A stretch of DNA of 64,000 nt from Patagioenas fasciata (lineage: Eukaryota > Chordata > Aves > Columbiformes > Columbidae). The stretch lies in contig NC_092520.1 in assembly GCF_037038585.1 (NCBI RefSeq), forward strand, positions 10,166,501-10,230,500, written 5' to 3'. The notes under the pieces are model-generated. The model ran no database searches. It worked only from the letters and a program-made list of their open reading frames with translations, and was not told the DNA's origin. The translations under genes and the position numbers were made by a program. The first letter of the stretch is position 1. Each line of letters begins with the position of its first letter. Below, one piece after another: positions 14,147-35,260 of this stretch.

Positions 14147-14550
14147 AGAATCATAGAATGTCCTGAGTTGGAAGGGACCCCCAAGGATTATTGAGTCCAA
14201 CTCCTGTCCCTGCACAGGACACCCCACAGTTCACACCGTGTGTCTGAGGACGTTGTCCAGTCTCTTCTTGAACACTGTCAGGCTTGGGGCCGTGACACCT
14301 CCCTGGGGAGCCTGTTCTAGTGTCCAGCACCCTCTGGGTGAAGAACCTTTTCCTAATGCCCAACCTAAACCTCCCTTGGCACATCTGCCAGTCATTCCCT
14401 TGGGTTCTGTCGTTGGTAAACAGAGAGAAAAGTTTGGTGTCTGCCCCTCCTCCTCCCCTTGTGAGGAAGCTGTAGCCACCATGAAGTCTCCCCTCAGTCT
14501 GCTCCAGGCTGAACAAACCCAGTGAGTTTAGCTGCTCCTTATACAACTTC
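14147..14550 (-). mobile_element. CR1 LINE 3' fragment
   Basis: The plus strand starts with AGAATCATAGAATG followed by GAGTTGGAAGGGACCC, the complement of the CR1 3' end. Reading the minus strand gives decayed CR1 ORF2 C-terminal sequence (LNSLGLFSLEQTEGRL, then QGRFRLGIRKRFFT). It is a 5'-truncated copy with its 3' end at 14147, in the same orientation as GRM5. Confidence 0.92.
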
Positions 14551-14719
14551 CGCTCATGTATGTTGCATACATTCTAATTACCCAAACTTCACAAGGTCAG
14601 TAGGCATTTCCCATCAGTAGTGTTTCAGAAGTGGGTCCTCTGTAGGTTGATGAGGCACTTGGAGCAAGTTCCCTCCTACTTGACTCCTTTTTCAACTGAT
14701 CGACATTGAACAAGATGCG

Positions 14720-15060
14720 ATCTATCACAAATAAGCCCCTCGGTGCTTAAAGAATTGACCATTCGCACCAGCGATCTTCACAAACTGACCAGCCAGATGT
14801 GGTGGCCTGGTCCCTGCAGTGTGGGTTTTGGAGGCTCCTGGATAGCCCAGGTGGGATGAGAACCTGAGCTTGTACCAGGCTCCCAGCACTCTGCTCTGGG
14901 GGAAGTGGACACATATGACGGGGTCTCTTTTTCTCCCCTTTTTTTTCCGGGCACAAGAAAGCTCTCCATGAAGTGAGAGGGCTATGCTGGTTGATTGCTG
15001 AGTGCCTGGGGAGGCAAGGCTGGTGGAGCAGGCCTGGAGGAGCACTTGTACATCCATTTT
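14720..15060. other. GC-rich stretch of unknown origin
   Basis: About 340 bp with raised GC and scattered CpG stand out from the flanking AT-rich intron. It begins 170 bp beyond the CR1 fragment at 14147-14550 but does not read as CR1 ORF2. A 110-codon minus-strand ORF (14725-15057) spans it, but its composition and lack of motifs argue against a real protein. Confidence 0.3.
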
Positions 15061-16158
15061 ATTGTTGTTTCTGTTTTCTCAGTTTAAAGATTTTTTTCTC
15101 AGGGAAAGTTTAATGTTTGACATTTTCTGAAAAATGCCCCATCAGTTTTGTGGCTAAATTGTATTTTTTCAGTAATCAGGCAACCTAGCTCATATATTAC
15201 AGCAATGCAACACTCCTTACCAGGAAAGGATTAACTTTATATATATAATCTGTCTATAGGCCCAGCCTTATCTGACACAGTTCCACTTATATGAACTGTT
15301 TTCCTTTGGTCTTTTCTTTCTTTCACCTCAGTCTTTTCTCCCCTCATCCAAATAAATTATACATAAACCAAGTTTGTGAGCTGTTTTGGAAAAAAAGACC
15401 ATGTCTCTTCTACCTTCATCTATACAGAGCCTGACACAATGAGAATCTGAACCTTGACCAGTGTTTTGAAGTGGTGTGTACTCCAAGCATTTGAATACTC
15501 GAATTCTGTTTATTAGTCATAAAGAAGAGAGGTTGTGGGTTACAAGTGCTGCAGTAATTTGCCTCTAAAGATGCTGAATTGGTATTCTGCAAGAGCATAG
15601 AGATTTATGCTATGGCAAGGAGAAGAAGAACCCTATATTTTAGCAGCCTCTCTGGTGAACAAAAGAAAATTGCAAACTTAAGTCCGTTTGGAGCATTCAT
15701 GCTTTTAGCAGCAGTAGCCACAACAACTAGTTCATACATTTTCAGATTAAAAAAGAAAGTATTGCATGACTCTTCTGTCTCTATTTGAAAGGAAAATAAA
15801 ACTCTAAAATTTGATGTCCTGTAATAATTTGTCTGACAAGGACTTAATTTCTCTGCCTATTTAGGGAAGGACAAGATCTGCACTGCTGCTTAGATATTAG
15901 TACAAGGTTGAACACCAAATGAGGGCTACGTTGTTCTTTTTTTTTTTAATTTCTAGATCTAGTAACTCAGATCTTTAGAAAGCAACTGAATTAGACCAAA
16001 AATTCGTGGATCAGGTTGCAGCGCGAAGACAAATACCAGCTTATCCCTGAGTTCAATCTGACCCAAACAGTCCTCATACTCACTTATATCTGGCATTTGT
16101 TTCTTCAGCTCAGTGCATGAACATTGTCATTGACAACAAAAACACAGCCACAACTCAC

Positions 16159-16285
16159 CTGTGAGGTCATCATTGGGCCAGGAACCGAGCTGGCAGGCTT
16201 TGCATGTATATTCATCAAATACATATTCATTCTCTTTACAAGGAGTACATGTCCAGCAGCAACTCACTTCTCCTTTACGGATCAC
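16159..16285 (-). CDS. GRM5: GRM5 exon: cysteine-rich domain, about residues 522-564
   Basis: This short exon is 127 nt, 42 codons plus the first base of Gly564. The acceptor is TTTGTCTCAG and the donor GTGAGTTG. It reads VIRKGEVSCCWTCTPCKENE, then YVFDEYTCKACQLGSWPNDD and LT. Six cysteines are present in the expected CC-x2-C-x2-C ... C-x2-C spacing. This domain is the rigid linker that carries the closure of the ligand lobes to the membrane domain. The exon is too short and lacks a Met, so open-reading-frame searches miss it. It was found by its match to the conserved mGlu1/5 cysteine-rich sequence and by exact phase agreement with both neighbours. Confidence 0.97.
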
Positions 16286-25407
<9,122 letters not shown>

Positions 25408-28400
25408 TTAGTGCATGGGGCTGGAATACCATCAGCTCTTATGACATCTGTTGTTGGGTTGGTTGTTAATGGTGGAAAAAGTATTTTTAAGTATCTTAGA
25501 CAGTTCATAACAGATGCTCTTACTGGTACGCACACTGACCATGGTAGAAAAAAAAAGAAGAAAGAGATGAAAGAAGAGGTTCTCTTTAAATATTTTACAA
25601 TCCAGTTGATGCCTTTCTCTGTGCAGCTCCACACCTCACAGACTTTGTTTTTCAACTACTTTTCCATGTGTCATGAGCATTATAATTTAACATTTGGTAG
25701 AATCCAGGAACTTCTCCCTCCCTGCAGAAATCTCTCCACATCCTCAGAAATGTTTTGTTGAGGTGTAAATGCTAACATGGGGTCTATTCTGTAGTGACCT
25801 TGTAGACAACGCTTTTGTTTCAGAGACATGGGAACCAAAACATTGCGAACAGACTGACCTAGGAACAACTCCTTTACTGTACCAAAAGCTTCCCGTGCTA
25901 ATAACTCTCCTACCTTTGTATCTTTTGCTCCTCTCTGTTTACCAAGCAAGGATAATGATGCAATGCAGATAAATGCATTAAAGTGTCTGTGAATGGTTTG
26001 ACGATGTGGGTTAAGCAATGATTTTCTTCAGCAAAAACTGGTTAACCTTACTCTGTTCAGGTTTTAAAACATTCTGTCTGGATTTCTATTTCCTATCTAG
26101 GCTCCTCTAAAATGCACAATAAAAATTTAGTCAGCAGCACCCTGAAAGCCTTTTTTTTAAATAACACTGCTTTATTGATGGCACAGCTTTGCTCTGCTGG
26201 CAGCACCAGTCCAGCTAAGAAAGAGTAGGCTGGAGGTTTTCTGCCTCATATGTCATCAGCAAAGCTGCCAGTTGCACTCCAGCCACCAGATCTTTAGCAC
26301 TGGGAAAGGAGAGGAATCAGAGATAAAGAAACTATGTCAGTGCTGCTGGGAATTAGTCAGACACCTTGGAAGGATTTGACTCTGGAGGGAGGACAAACAA
26401 AGAGCTCTACTAGAATATTTGCTCTCCTTTTGTCAGTAAAGCAGCAATCCTTAGGAGCTGGGGAGTCCCATGTGTGGGCAGCTAGGAGCAAAGAGAATGG
26501 AAATAACCCTCTTTGTCCACTCCATGGGAGTGTCCCATATGTGAGCCAAAAGCTCACCTTTCAGGCTGTGAACAATATCACCACACAGTCTTAATCACGG
26601 AAACATTTTAGAGTACTGAAAACATCAGGAAGTGTAGCAAAAATATATAATTTGAATTGAAAACCATGGTGTAGAGGTCAGTAAGTGAATGAGAGGACTG
26701 AGAGATCCCTTTTTCTCTTCTGTGCTGGAACTGGCACTCCCAGTTCTGCTCAACCTCAGGAGCAGTGATTAACAGTTTGGATGGTTAAGTAATATGAGCT
26801 TGAAATATCTGAAATAGAATAAAAATTTGGAAACAACACAACACACAGCATTGCTAATTTGTTCTGTTCTACTAAGGTATTGCTTTTTCCTAATTAAAAA
26901 TAATAGGCACAAAAACTGCAACAGTAGAGTACACGCAAAACCCAGATTAATTGAAATTAAGTGGAAAATTGAACAAGCATATTACATTGCAATACATAAA
27001 ACTTAGTTTAACCAATTATTCATCCTCAAAATTAACAGCTCACAAACCATACAGTTAATTATAGTAGCCATTAGAATGAATCAGATTCACATCAGCAATA
27101 GTATTTATTATGAAACAATATTTCAGTTGCTTTATTTTGTATGATTGCTTAAAATATAACTTAATTCTTACAGGAATACTCTCCACTGGGCTTTCTGCTT
27201 CAGTTTTATAGAATTATTATTATGACTTTCTTTAAACATTGAATCTCATTCAGTTCACCTGATAATTTGTAATGAGGCTGCTTAGCTCTTCATAGAAGCT
27301 GCTGGCAATTGTCAATGGAGTTGTGAGGGAATTAGCTGTTGTGAGAATTTCATTATACTTCCCACTAGTGGAGAAAACATTTCCCTGAGATGTTAACGGT
27401 TTGAATTTGCTGTGTAGGGGAAAATCCAACCTGCCAAGTCTGACTGCCAGCATGTAATACCTCAGAACTCTGTAGTTAAGGGGAACATCTCAAAAAATGA
27501 GACAATTTTTTTGCTCTTTAATTTACAGTAATATGGTTTTGAAAAATGCCAGTATTAAGAAAGTAGTTGTCTGAAAGTGATTTTTAACCCATTTCACAGA
27601 ACAGTTAGGCACATCAGACTTGAAGCATCCAAGCAACCCTATTTAACTCTGTGATCTTAAGATGTGATTTTTAAGCGAAGGGTGAATGCACAAACTAAAA
27701 GGCAGTCTCTCATAAAAAGAAAGAGAAAAGAGTAAAATTATTTTAAATCTATCTCTGCAACAAGTATGATTTAGGTAGCCTTAAACACATTGTTCACTTA
27801 AGTGTTAGCACTTACTGCTCTTGCTGGAACTCAGACAGATATTCTTAAATTCATCCACAAAGTGCTGTTTTCAGACAAGAACTTTTCCTGACACGGGGTC
27901 ATCAAGAGATGGAGAGGTGGCATAGGTGAATTTAATGATGATACTGCCAGTAATGTTCAATGGAATTGACTTTACTGATTAAAATCTGAATCAAGAATAA
28001 TGAAAAAAATCTAATAAAAGTTGAGGTGCTACTACAGAATTACTGAGCAGAAAATAAATATCTACAGACTGTAACCCACATGCTTGTCTACGATATCCAT
28101 AGTACAGCTTTTTTCTCTTATATTTTTTAAAAGCCCGTATCTATAAAACATCTCTTTTTCTCCATCTTGCACAGTCCCATATGAGAAAAATTTGCAAAGA
28201 AGGAAATAAGAATGTCTTGGTTTCCTGTGGACTGGGAAGAGCCAGCATGATGCCATTGAATGTTGACATGTTGGATAAACAGGACGTATTCACATGAAAG
28301 TTTTAGTTCGGTTGAGGTGTGGGCTTTCAAAGCCAGACTCCAAATAGTTCCTGCTCACTGTGCTTTGGACTGGGTGTCACAGATTTGGGGCAACATATCA

Positions 28401-29966
28401 AATTTGTTTTATTAATAAGAGACACTAAAACAGAATGAGTGCCCCAGGAAAGCACCTAATGCACCATAGCTGCAAAGAGGTGTTCAAGCCTCAGGACCTG
28501 GCTGGAGCCAGTTTAGAGTAAACTTCCACTGAGCTGTGAATCTTTCGTGTCTCGCAGAGTTTGCAGTCAGGCTTAGCATCACTCCCAGGATGCTGCAGTC
28601 ATCAGGAGTTGGAAGTACAGAGGTGACAATGTGCCTGGGCCAGGTATAAAGCCGCATTTCATATGTCCCCAGTCAATTCTTGTTGCAATTTGCCAGGCTT
28701 AAGTACCTACCTTCTGTGGTAGGACTGAGCAATTTTTTCAGGACATAGCTCATATTCCCACCAACGTTGTTTGGAAAAATATCAACCTGTTTATGAATCT
28801 GTGCTGAATTTGGTGGTTATTTCCAAATTATTATAGAAAGTGTTCTATACTGCAGTATCTCAGAACCAATAAATATCAACACTGCATCATGATAAGTAAT
28901 GCAGATATAAAACATTCTGCCTCCTACAATTAAGAGGGACAAGGCAATGGGAGAATGCAGGGTGAATCGAATCATAACTAAGGAGGAAAGTGAGACAGTA
29001 CTTACAATCATAAGTGATCAAACGTTGTTGAATTCTTTGAGAAAGCAGGGAATCTCAGTGGTTAGTGGATGTGCACGGATCTCTCAATTCTGTCCTGTTT
29101 ATTCCCTTATCTTTCTTGTTTAAGTAATTTTGGTAAGTAAATAAGGGCTTAACCTATTATTTTCCAAGCTCTGAGATCACAAGGCAGTTCCAGTTTTGAA
29201 GTCATATAGCCATTTCTGTCTACAAAATACTGTACAGATAAATCCTGTCCCTTTGGCAAATCAGATAACCCATCTGTCTTTCAGTTTCCCATCTAATAAT
29301 TGTTCCTTTCTACTACTTTTTATCTGCCATCTTTCTTTAGACTAAATATCACTCCGGAAGAGGACTACTTCACATTATCTTCCTGTTTGTCCTCTGCCTA
29401 ATACAAGGGGCTGGTTATTTGCTGGAGTATTTAGATGCTATCATGCTATCTCTGAAATGAAAGTAAAATTACCCTGTATTTCGTGGGAAAGATAAGTATG
29501 CAATCTACAGATCATTTAGGAATCTATATATGCAGGATTTAGGTGAGCCTTTGCAATATGGTTAAATATCAGTTTAGGAATTTGCTGCCACTGGAGTAGG
29601 TTCTTAACATCCATGCTTTTTCCTGCTTAAATATATATTCTGTTTGTGTGGATTTATCTATATGTTCCCAGATTTATTATACGACTGTGACTATACCAAA
29701 GGCAAGAAACAATCTAAGAATGTTATGAACTGAAAGCATCATAACATGCACCTTTTCTGCCCACAGTGCTGGGAGTGACCTAGTTTGGGACACTCCATCA
29801 ATATTGCAGCAGTAGATAAACATGGGCTATGCAGGGCGATCGCAGTCCAGCTCAGCTGCACCTCATGAAACAAGGCTTGGGGCCATGTGAAGGCAGTTTC
29901 AGGGACGTCCACATCACAGCTATGGAATCTGCACTGAGGCAGCCTGTTGGCGTGAACCTGAGAGTT

Positions 29967-30350
29967 TCATAGAATCATAGAACAGTTTGCATTGGAAGGG
30001 ACCTTCAAGGCTCATCCAGTCCAACCCCTGCCATGAACAGGGACATCTTCACCAGATCAGGTTGCTCAGAGCCCTGTCCAGCCTGGTCTGGGATGTCTCC
30101 AGGGATGGGGCATCCACCACCTCTCTGGGAAACCTGAGCCAGGGTTTCACCACCCTCAGTGTAAAAAAATTCTTCCTCATGTCTAACCTGAATCTCTCCT
30201 CCTTTAGGTTTAAATCATTATCCCTTATCCTATCATAACAGGCTCTGCTAAAAAGTCTGTCCCCATCTTTCTTTTAGGACCCTTTTAAGTACTGAAAGGC
30301 TGCAATAAGGTCTCCCTGGAGTCTTCTCTTCTCCATGGGGAGAAGCCTTC
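29967..30350 (-). mobile_element. CR1 LINE 3' fragment
   Basis: The left end TCATAGAATCATAGAAC and the following TTGGAAGGGACCTTCAAGG are the complement of a CR1 tail with two octamer units. The homology continues through the CATCCACCACCTCTCTGGG segment and fades near 30350, where CTTCTCTTCT and ATGGGGAG are locally duplicated. It is 5'-truncated and lies on the GRM5 strand. Confidence 0.92.
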
Positions 30351-31562
30351 TCTTCTTTCTATGGGGAGCTGGACAGGGGTGGCTCTGAAAATAGCCAAGA
30401 AAGATTAACCATGCAGAGACTGCACAGCCCTAAACTCCTGTTCCAAATTTGGTCTTTTCTGTTATCACTTCTCCAAAACACAAATATGTAGATGATGGAA
30501 GAGAAACGTGTTCTTTCACCAAGAAAGTGATTCCAGCTGGCAACACTTCATTCCTTGGATCTATTCAAAAAAACAATTAGTGTACTTATGGGCAATGAGC
30601 CAAGGAAGGACTTCAGGGCCCTCGTAGTCCCAGTGCCAGGTGAGCTGGTTCTCGGCAGGGGCATTGCGGAGTTTTCCTCGTGCTCCAGCATCACTCCAGC
30701 ATTTCCCCCATATCCCCGAGCTCCTGCCACCCAGCAATAGCTGGCAGGAACTGATTAGATAACCCTCCTCAAACTGGCCCTCTTGTCCCCTAAACACGGA
30801 AAAACAAAAAAAACCCTCAAACTTGAAGGAAATTCTGCAATTTCACTGTTGTTTCCAGTACGTAACATGCAAATAAACAGAAAACCTGACATTCCTCTTT
30901 CCCTTTTTTTTTTTTTTTTGAGTCCTTTCCCTTCCCTACTTTTTGCCCTCAAGGAAGATGAAATACCATTTTTTCAGTTTGCCAGCTGGTAACATTACAA
31001 AGCCGCATCAAACAGGGATGTTATGGAGTGCAAAATTACCACAGTTCAATATGCTTTCTCTGCTTTCTAACTTTTCCAAAGCGGAGAATACTTTTAATTT
31101 TAAAGAATGGAGAAAGGATAAAAGGAGGAGTGAAAATACTTTACATTCCAGACGGCACCCCTCTTATTGCATTCTTAAGGAGAAAAAAGAGAAAAAATAT
31201 GAGACAGAATATGGGAGAACATTTTCTTCAAAGTGCACAGCAGTTTGCTTTGAATAGATTTTAGCATTGAAATAAAAGGAAATTGGTAGTGTTCAATTTT
31301 GTTTTAATTTTAAATTTTCTCAGTGATCAGAAGGTTGTTTATGACTAAATCCTGGGGTCTTATAAAATGGAGGAAAGGCAGTATATGTGAACCAAGTTAA
31401 AGCATAGTGTTCATACCTAATTAATTAACATTATTTAAAGACACAGAAATGACTTATTTTGGAAGCTATTACAAAACCTGCCATCAGAGCTTTCTGTTAA
31501 AGCAATGTGAAAAAAGTAACATCCAGTTCTCTGCTATTTGTAAGGTTCCAGATTGTGGAGAA

Positions 31563-31945
31563 TGTAGAATTTGGCACGGTAAGACTCTTTGAGTGCGACG
31601 GGCGGACTGGCGAGAACAGAGACTCTGGCTCAATATGAGTTTAACATCAATGCCCTTTGATGAACGTTTTAACAACACACTGAATATCGATGTCCCCTGT
31701 GCACGTTCTAACAACACATATATACCCTTTACTTAGTGGTCACGCAGCAAACACAGGCTATGATTGGTTACTCTCTGCAGTCACGCATCCCCCCCACCAT
31801 GATGATCATCTGCAGGGCACTGTCCACGAGCTGTTCACGCGCGGTGACGACAGCACCCCTCCTGCAGCCTGGGTTGAGGATAGATCAGCTTCTGTTTGCT
31901 TCTTTGGTGTCTTTAGATAACCTTCCGTGTAGACCCTGGTCTACA
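31563..31945 (-). mobile_element. Candidate solo LTR of an old endogenous retrovirus
   Basis: This 383-bp block is visibly richer in GC and CpG than the intron around it. It is bounded by TGTAGA and its complement TCTACA, the TG...CA form of LTR ends. Read on the minus strand it has a CCAAT box (31763-31767) about 40 bp before a TATATATG box (31717-31724), followed by a CG-rich stretch of R-U5 type. No gag, pol or env sequence is near it. I see no matching target-site duplication (GAGAA on one side, CTTCA on the other) and no AATAAA, so the exact ends are not certain. Confidence 0.55.
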
Positions 31946-33943
31946 CTTCAGTTATATCAAGCTCTGGCTTGTTCATAGCATACAGTTTATGCCTTCTTTC
32001 TTCCAAAAAACTCTCCACACCAGATCTGATTTTTTTTAATCAAATGTAATTGTTTATTTGTTTATTTATTATTATTTTCTCTAATTTTAGTTTCTTACAG
32101 GCTCCTGGACTGACAAGGATGTTTTCTGCTCTATGGGAAATTTCATGTACTTCAAATGTCTTTTTCCATACAAAATTAGTACAAAAACTCAAGACTGGAT
32201 TTTATCTTTTCTGAAAAGGAAATTCAGAAGGAAAAAAAAAGAGATTGGGCAACGCTTGAAAATGTCATTTTGATGCTGTGGCAAAAACATAGCATAACAC
32301 TGAAACAATGTTAAAGCAAATTATAAGCTTGAAACAAAACACTTCACTGTTACTGAAATGAGAAAACAAAAAAATTACTCATTTCAATGCTTTTCTTTCA
32401 AAGTGTGTGTCACTGAATCAGCATGCTGCTATGGATTTGAGAATTTGAGAAGGAAATATCTTCCAGTACAATCCACTTGCCAAATGTTTTTGACCAATTC
32501 TAACTTTCACTCATTGCACCTGAAAGCCAATAATAGCCCCATTACACTTCATGTGATGATTATCAATAAAATGTTAAATTTGAGAATGACCAAGGGACCA
32601 AATTCAGTGTCCCAAAATGCAGAGAAGACATTCAAGTACGTAGTTGACTTTGGTGTTTTATGTATATTTAAGCCTACATAAGCAAGACATATTCAGAGCT
32701 CTTACAAATCCGACTAGATGTTGACCTGCATCCTTGGATGCCTATGTACTGGTGGTGGTCTGGCTCCTATTGTCAAGTTCAGTAAAATCAGTGAAAACAG
32801 TTTTAGTGACTGTAAGTCCTAGGAGAAGGTAAGTCAAGAGATGATTTCTTCACACCATTCTCTTAACATTTTATCCTTTCACCTTTGACAGAATTCAATT
32901 TCTTTGGTCATAAATTGCAATGAAACAAAACCACTACAGATGCAAAAGCACGTTAAATACTGGCGTATATCTTCCTGTGCTTGCAAGCATACATATATGA
33001 AGTATCTGAGTCTATATAGGAAGCTGAGCTGCTGAGAAAAAAGAATGACAGGACCTACACCAATTCATTAATTTAATAAGAACTGTATATAATCTGAATA
33101 CATTTAATTATAATTTGCTTTTATTCTTAAGTCTGAAGAGACATGGTCTACCTGTAAAACGGTATTAATCTTCCACATAGTTTTCAAGGTTCAGAAATGC
33201 AGTGAGAAAAGGAATTATGATAAAAAGAACAAGGAAGTAAAATATAAAGAACAAAACCACAGTAGCACGGTATATACTCAAATATATCTAATATATGGAA
33301 GGAGGAACGCAGGGAGCATAAAGTGAAAGAAAAAGAGACATAGCTTTGTAGTCAGATTTTGGAGGAATTTGAATTCTGTAACAGCAGTGAGAATGAAGTT
33401 ATTCAAGAGTTGAGTTACAGGTGTATTAAAATCAGGATCAATGTATCTCAAAAAGTCTTTCAAGTAGATGTAACAGAGCATATAATAGTTCTTAGTGTCA
33501 CACTGCTTTTTCCTCTGAGTCAAAAAAATAGTGATGTGTCTGTGTAGGCTCCTGGCCCAGATTATATGAGGCTTCTGGAAAATTCAGATCTGGATCTTTG
33601 TCTTACAGCTGATCTGCCTTGGGAAATTTCTGGACCTGATCCAGCATCACTGTAAGAGTAGTGGTAAACTGGTTTTGAGCTCCAGATCTGAAATGTGGCC
33701 CGTAAAAATGAGGGCTGGACCATCACTCAGCTTGCCAGTGTCCAATTATAAGACATAATATTTCAAGTGTATTGATATTATATTGATCAAGTGTAGAAAC
33801 TCAGCATTCCTACACTTTTGGTTTTAGATTGCACATGAAAACAAAACAAATCAAGTTAATTTTTTTTTTTTTTTTGAACAGTGAATTAAAAGGCATTTGA
33901 ATTTTCCTGAATACGACTTGTCTGTCACCTACTCGATACCTGA

Positions 33944-34060
33944 AATCATAAAATCATAGAACGGTTTGGGTTGGAAGGAACCTTGAAGATCATCTAGTTA
34001 CAACCTCCTGCCATGGGCAGGATCACATTCCACTAGACCAGATTTCTCAAAGCCCCATAC
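33944..34060 (-). mobile_element. Short CR1 LINE 3' end
   Basis: AATCATAAAATCATAGAACG followed by GGTTTGGGTTGGAAGGAACC is a typical complement of a CR1 tail. Only about 115 bp match before the sequence turns into AT-rich intron, so the copy is strongly 5'-truncated. It faces away from the plus-strand CR1 copy at 34730. Confidence 0.9.
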
Positions 34061-34729
34061 AGTGGGAGGTGTTAAGGTTTTACATTTACATTTTATGTGC
34101 CCTTCTGTACCATTAGCCATAAAACTTTTCTCAATTTTATCCCCAATCTCCTTTACCTCCCTTTCTGTAAATAAACTCTTTCACTCTTAATCCTATTCTT
34201 AATTGCTTGGAGATATATTAGTCATACTTCCTCTAAGTTCACTTTTGCACCTTTGGAAAAGTGTTTTTATCTCAGAGAAGCCACATGATTAAATCATGAA
34301 TGGAAGATTTGTATTTCTGCATCCTGCTAAGACACATCCAGAATGCTGCTGCAAATCTCATTTTCCCTGTTCATAACCTTAAGTATGTTATTTTTTCCTG
34401 TAAACCCTGACACTGGCTTGTTGCTCCCGAATATGTGAGACAGAAGTTTATTTTCTCACTTTCAGTGCCCTCTATGTTCTGTCTGTGGTTGAACTTTGTC
34501 TGTGATTACCCAGCCTCCATCATTTCCTTTTCTGTTTTCTATCTTCCTGCTTTGAAACATGGTATTTAATGTCAGGACCCTGCTGTAAATACCTACACAA
34601 GTCCCCCTCCACCTTTCTTCAGATTCTTTTTTCTGTTGTTCCTTTTCAAGAAACTACTACTTTTCTCTGAAGTCTCTAACCTGTGCCAGTCAAACTAAGA
34701 TGTTGAACAGCTTTATCAGCACCAGCCTC

Positions 34730-35260
34730 ATTGAGACCCCACCTGAAGCTCTGCATCCAACTCTAGAGTCCCCAACAGAAGAAGGACATGGACCTTTTGG
34801 AACGAGTCCAGAGGAGGATCACAATGATGATCAGAGGGCTGGAACACCTCTCCTATGAGGAAAGGCTGAGAGCTGAGGTTGTTCAGCCTGGAGAAGAGAA
34901 GGCTCTGGGGAGACCTTAGAGCAGCCTTCCAGTACCAAAAGGGGACCTACAAGAACACTGGAGAAGGACTTTTTACAAAGGCATGTAGTGACAGGATGAG
35001 TGGTGATACCTTTAAACTGGAAGAGGGTAGATTTAGATTAGATATAAGAAAGTCTTCCCCATGAGGGTGGTGAGGCACTGGAACAGGTTGCCCAGAGAAG
35101 CTGTGAATGCCCCATCCCTGGAAGTATTCAAGGCCAGGCTGGACAGGAATTTGAGCAACCTGGTCTAGTGGAAGTTGTCTCTGCTCATGGCAGAGGGATT
35201 AGAACCAAATGATCGTTAAGGTGCCCTCCAACCCAAACCATTCTATGATTCTATGGTTCT
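34730..35260 (+). mobile_element. CR1 LINE 3' fragment
   Basis: The segment reads GAACGAGTCCAGAGGAGGAT, later GAGAAGAGAAGGCTCTGGGG and CTGGACAGGAATTTGAGCAA, and ends CAACCCAAACCATTCTATGA plus TTCTATGG. This is the end of CR1 ORF2 and the 3' UTR with two octamer units. An internal stretch encodes the ORF2 tail [13 protein letters not shown], with several disruptions. Confidence 0.94.

Larger units (their letters stand above)
5455..16158 (-). other. GRM5 intron between cysteine-rich and 7TM exons
   Basis: The intron is 10,704 bp with GTGAGT donor and CTGTAG acceptor and is phase 1. It contains a GT-rich low-complexity tract (9584-9679), a GC-rich island of unknown origin (11130-11470), a CR1 fragment (14147-14550) and a second GC-rich stretch (14720-15060). 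The rest (5455-9580, 9700-11100, 11480-14140, 15070-16150) shows nothing I can name. Confidence 0.88.

Noticed and set aside
14238..14525. Plus-strand 95-codon ORF
   Set aside because: It lies on the antisense side of a CR1 copy; the minus strand carries the CR1 ORF2 relic.
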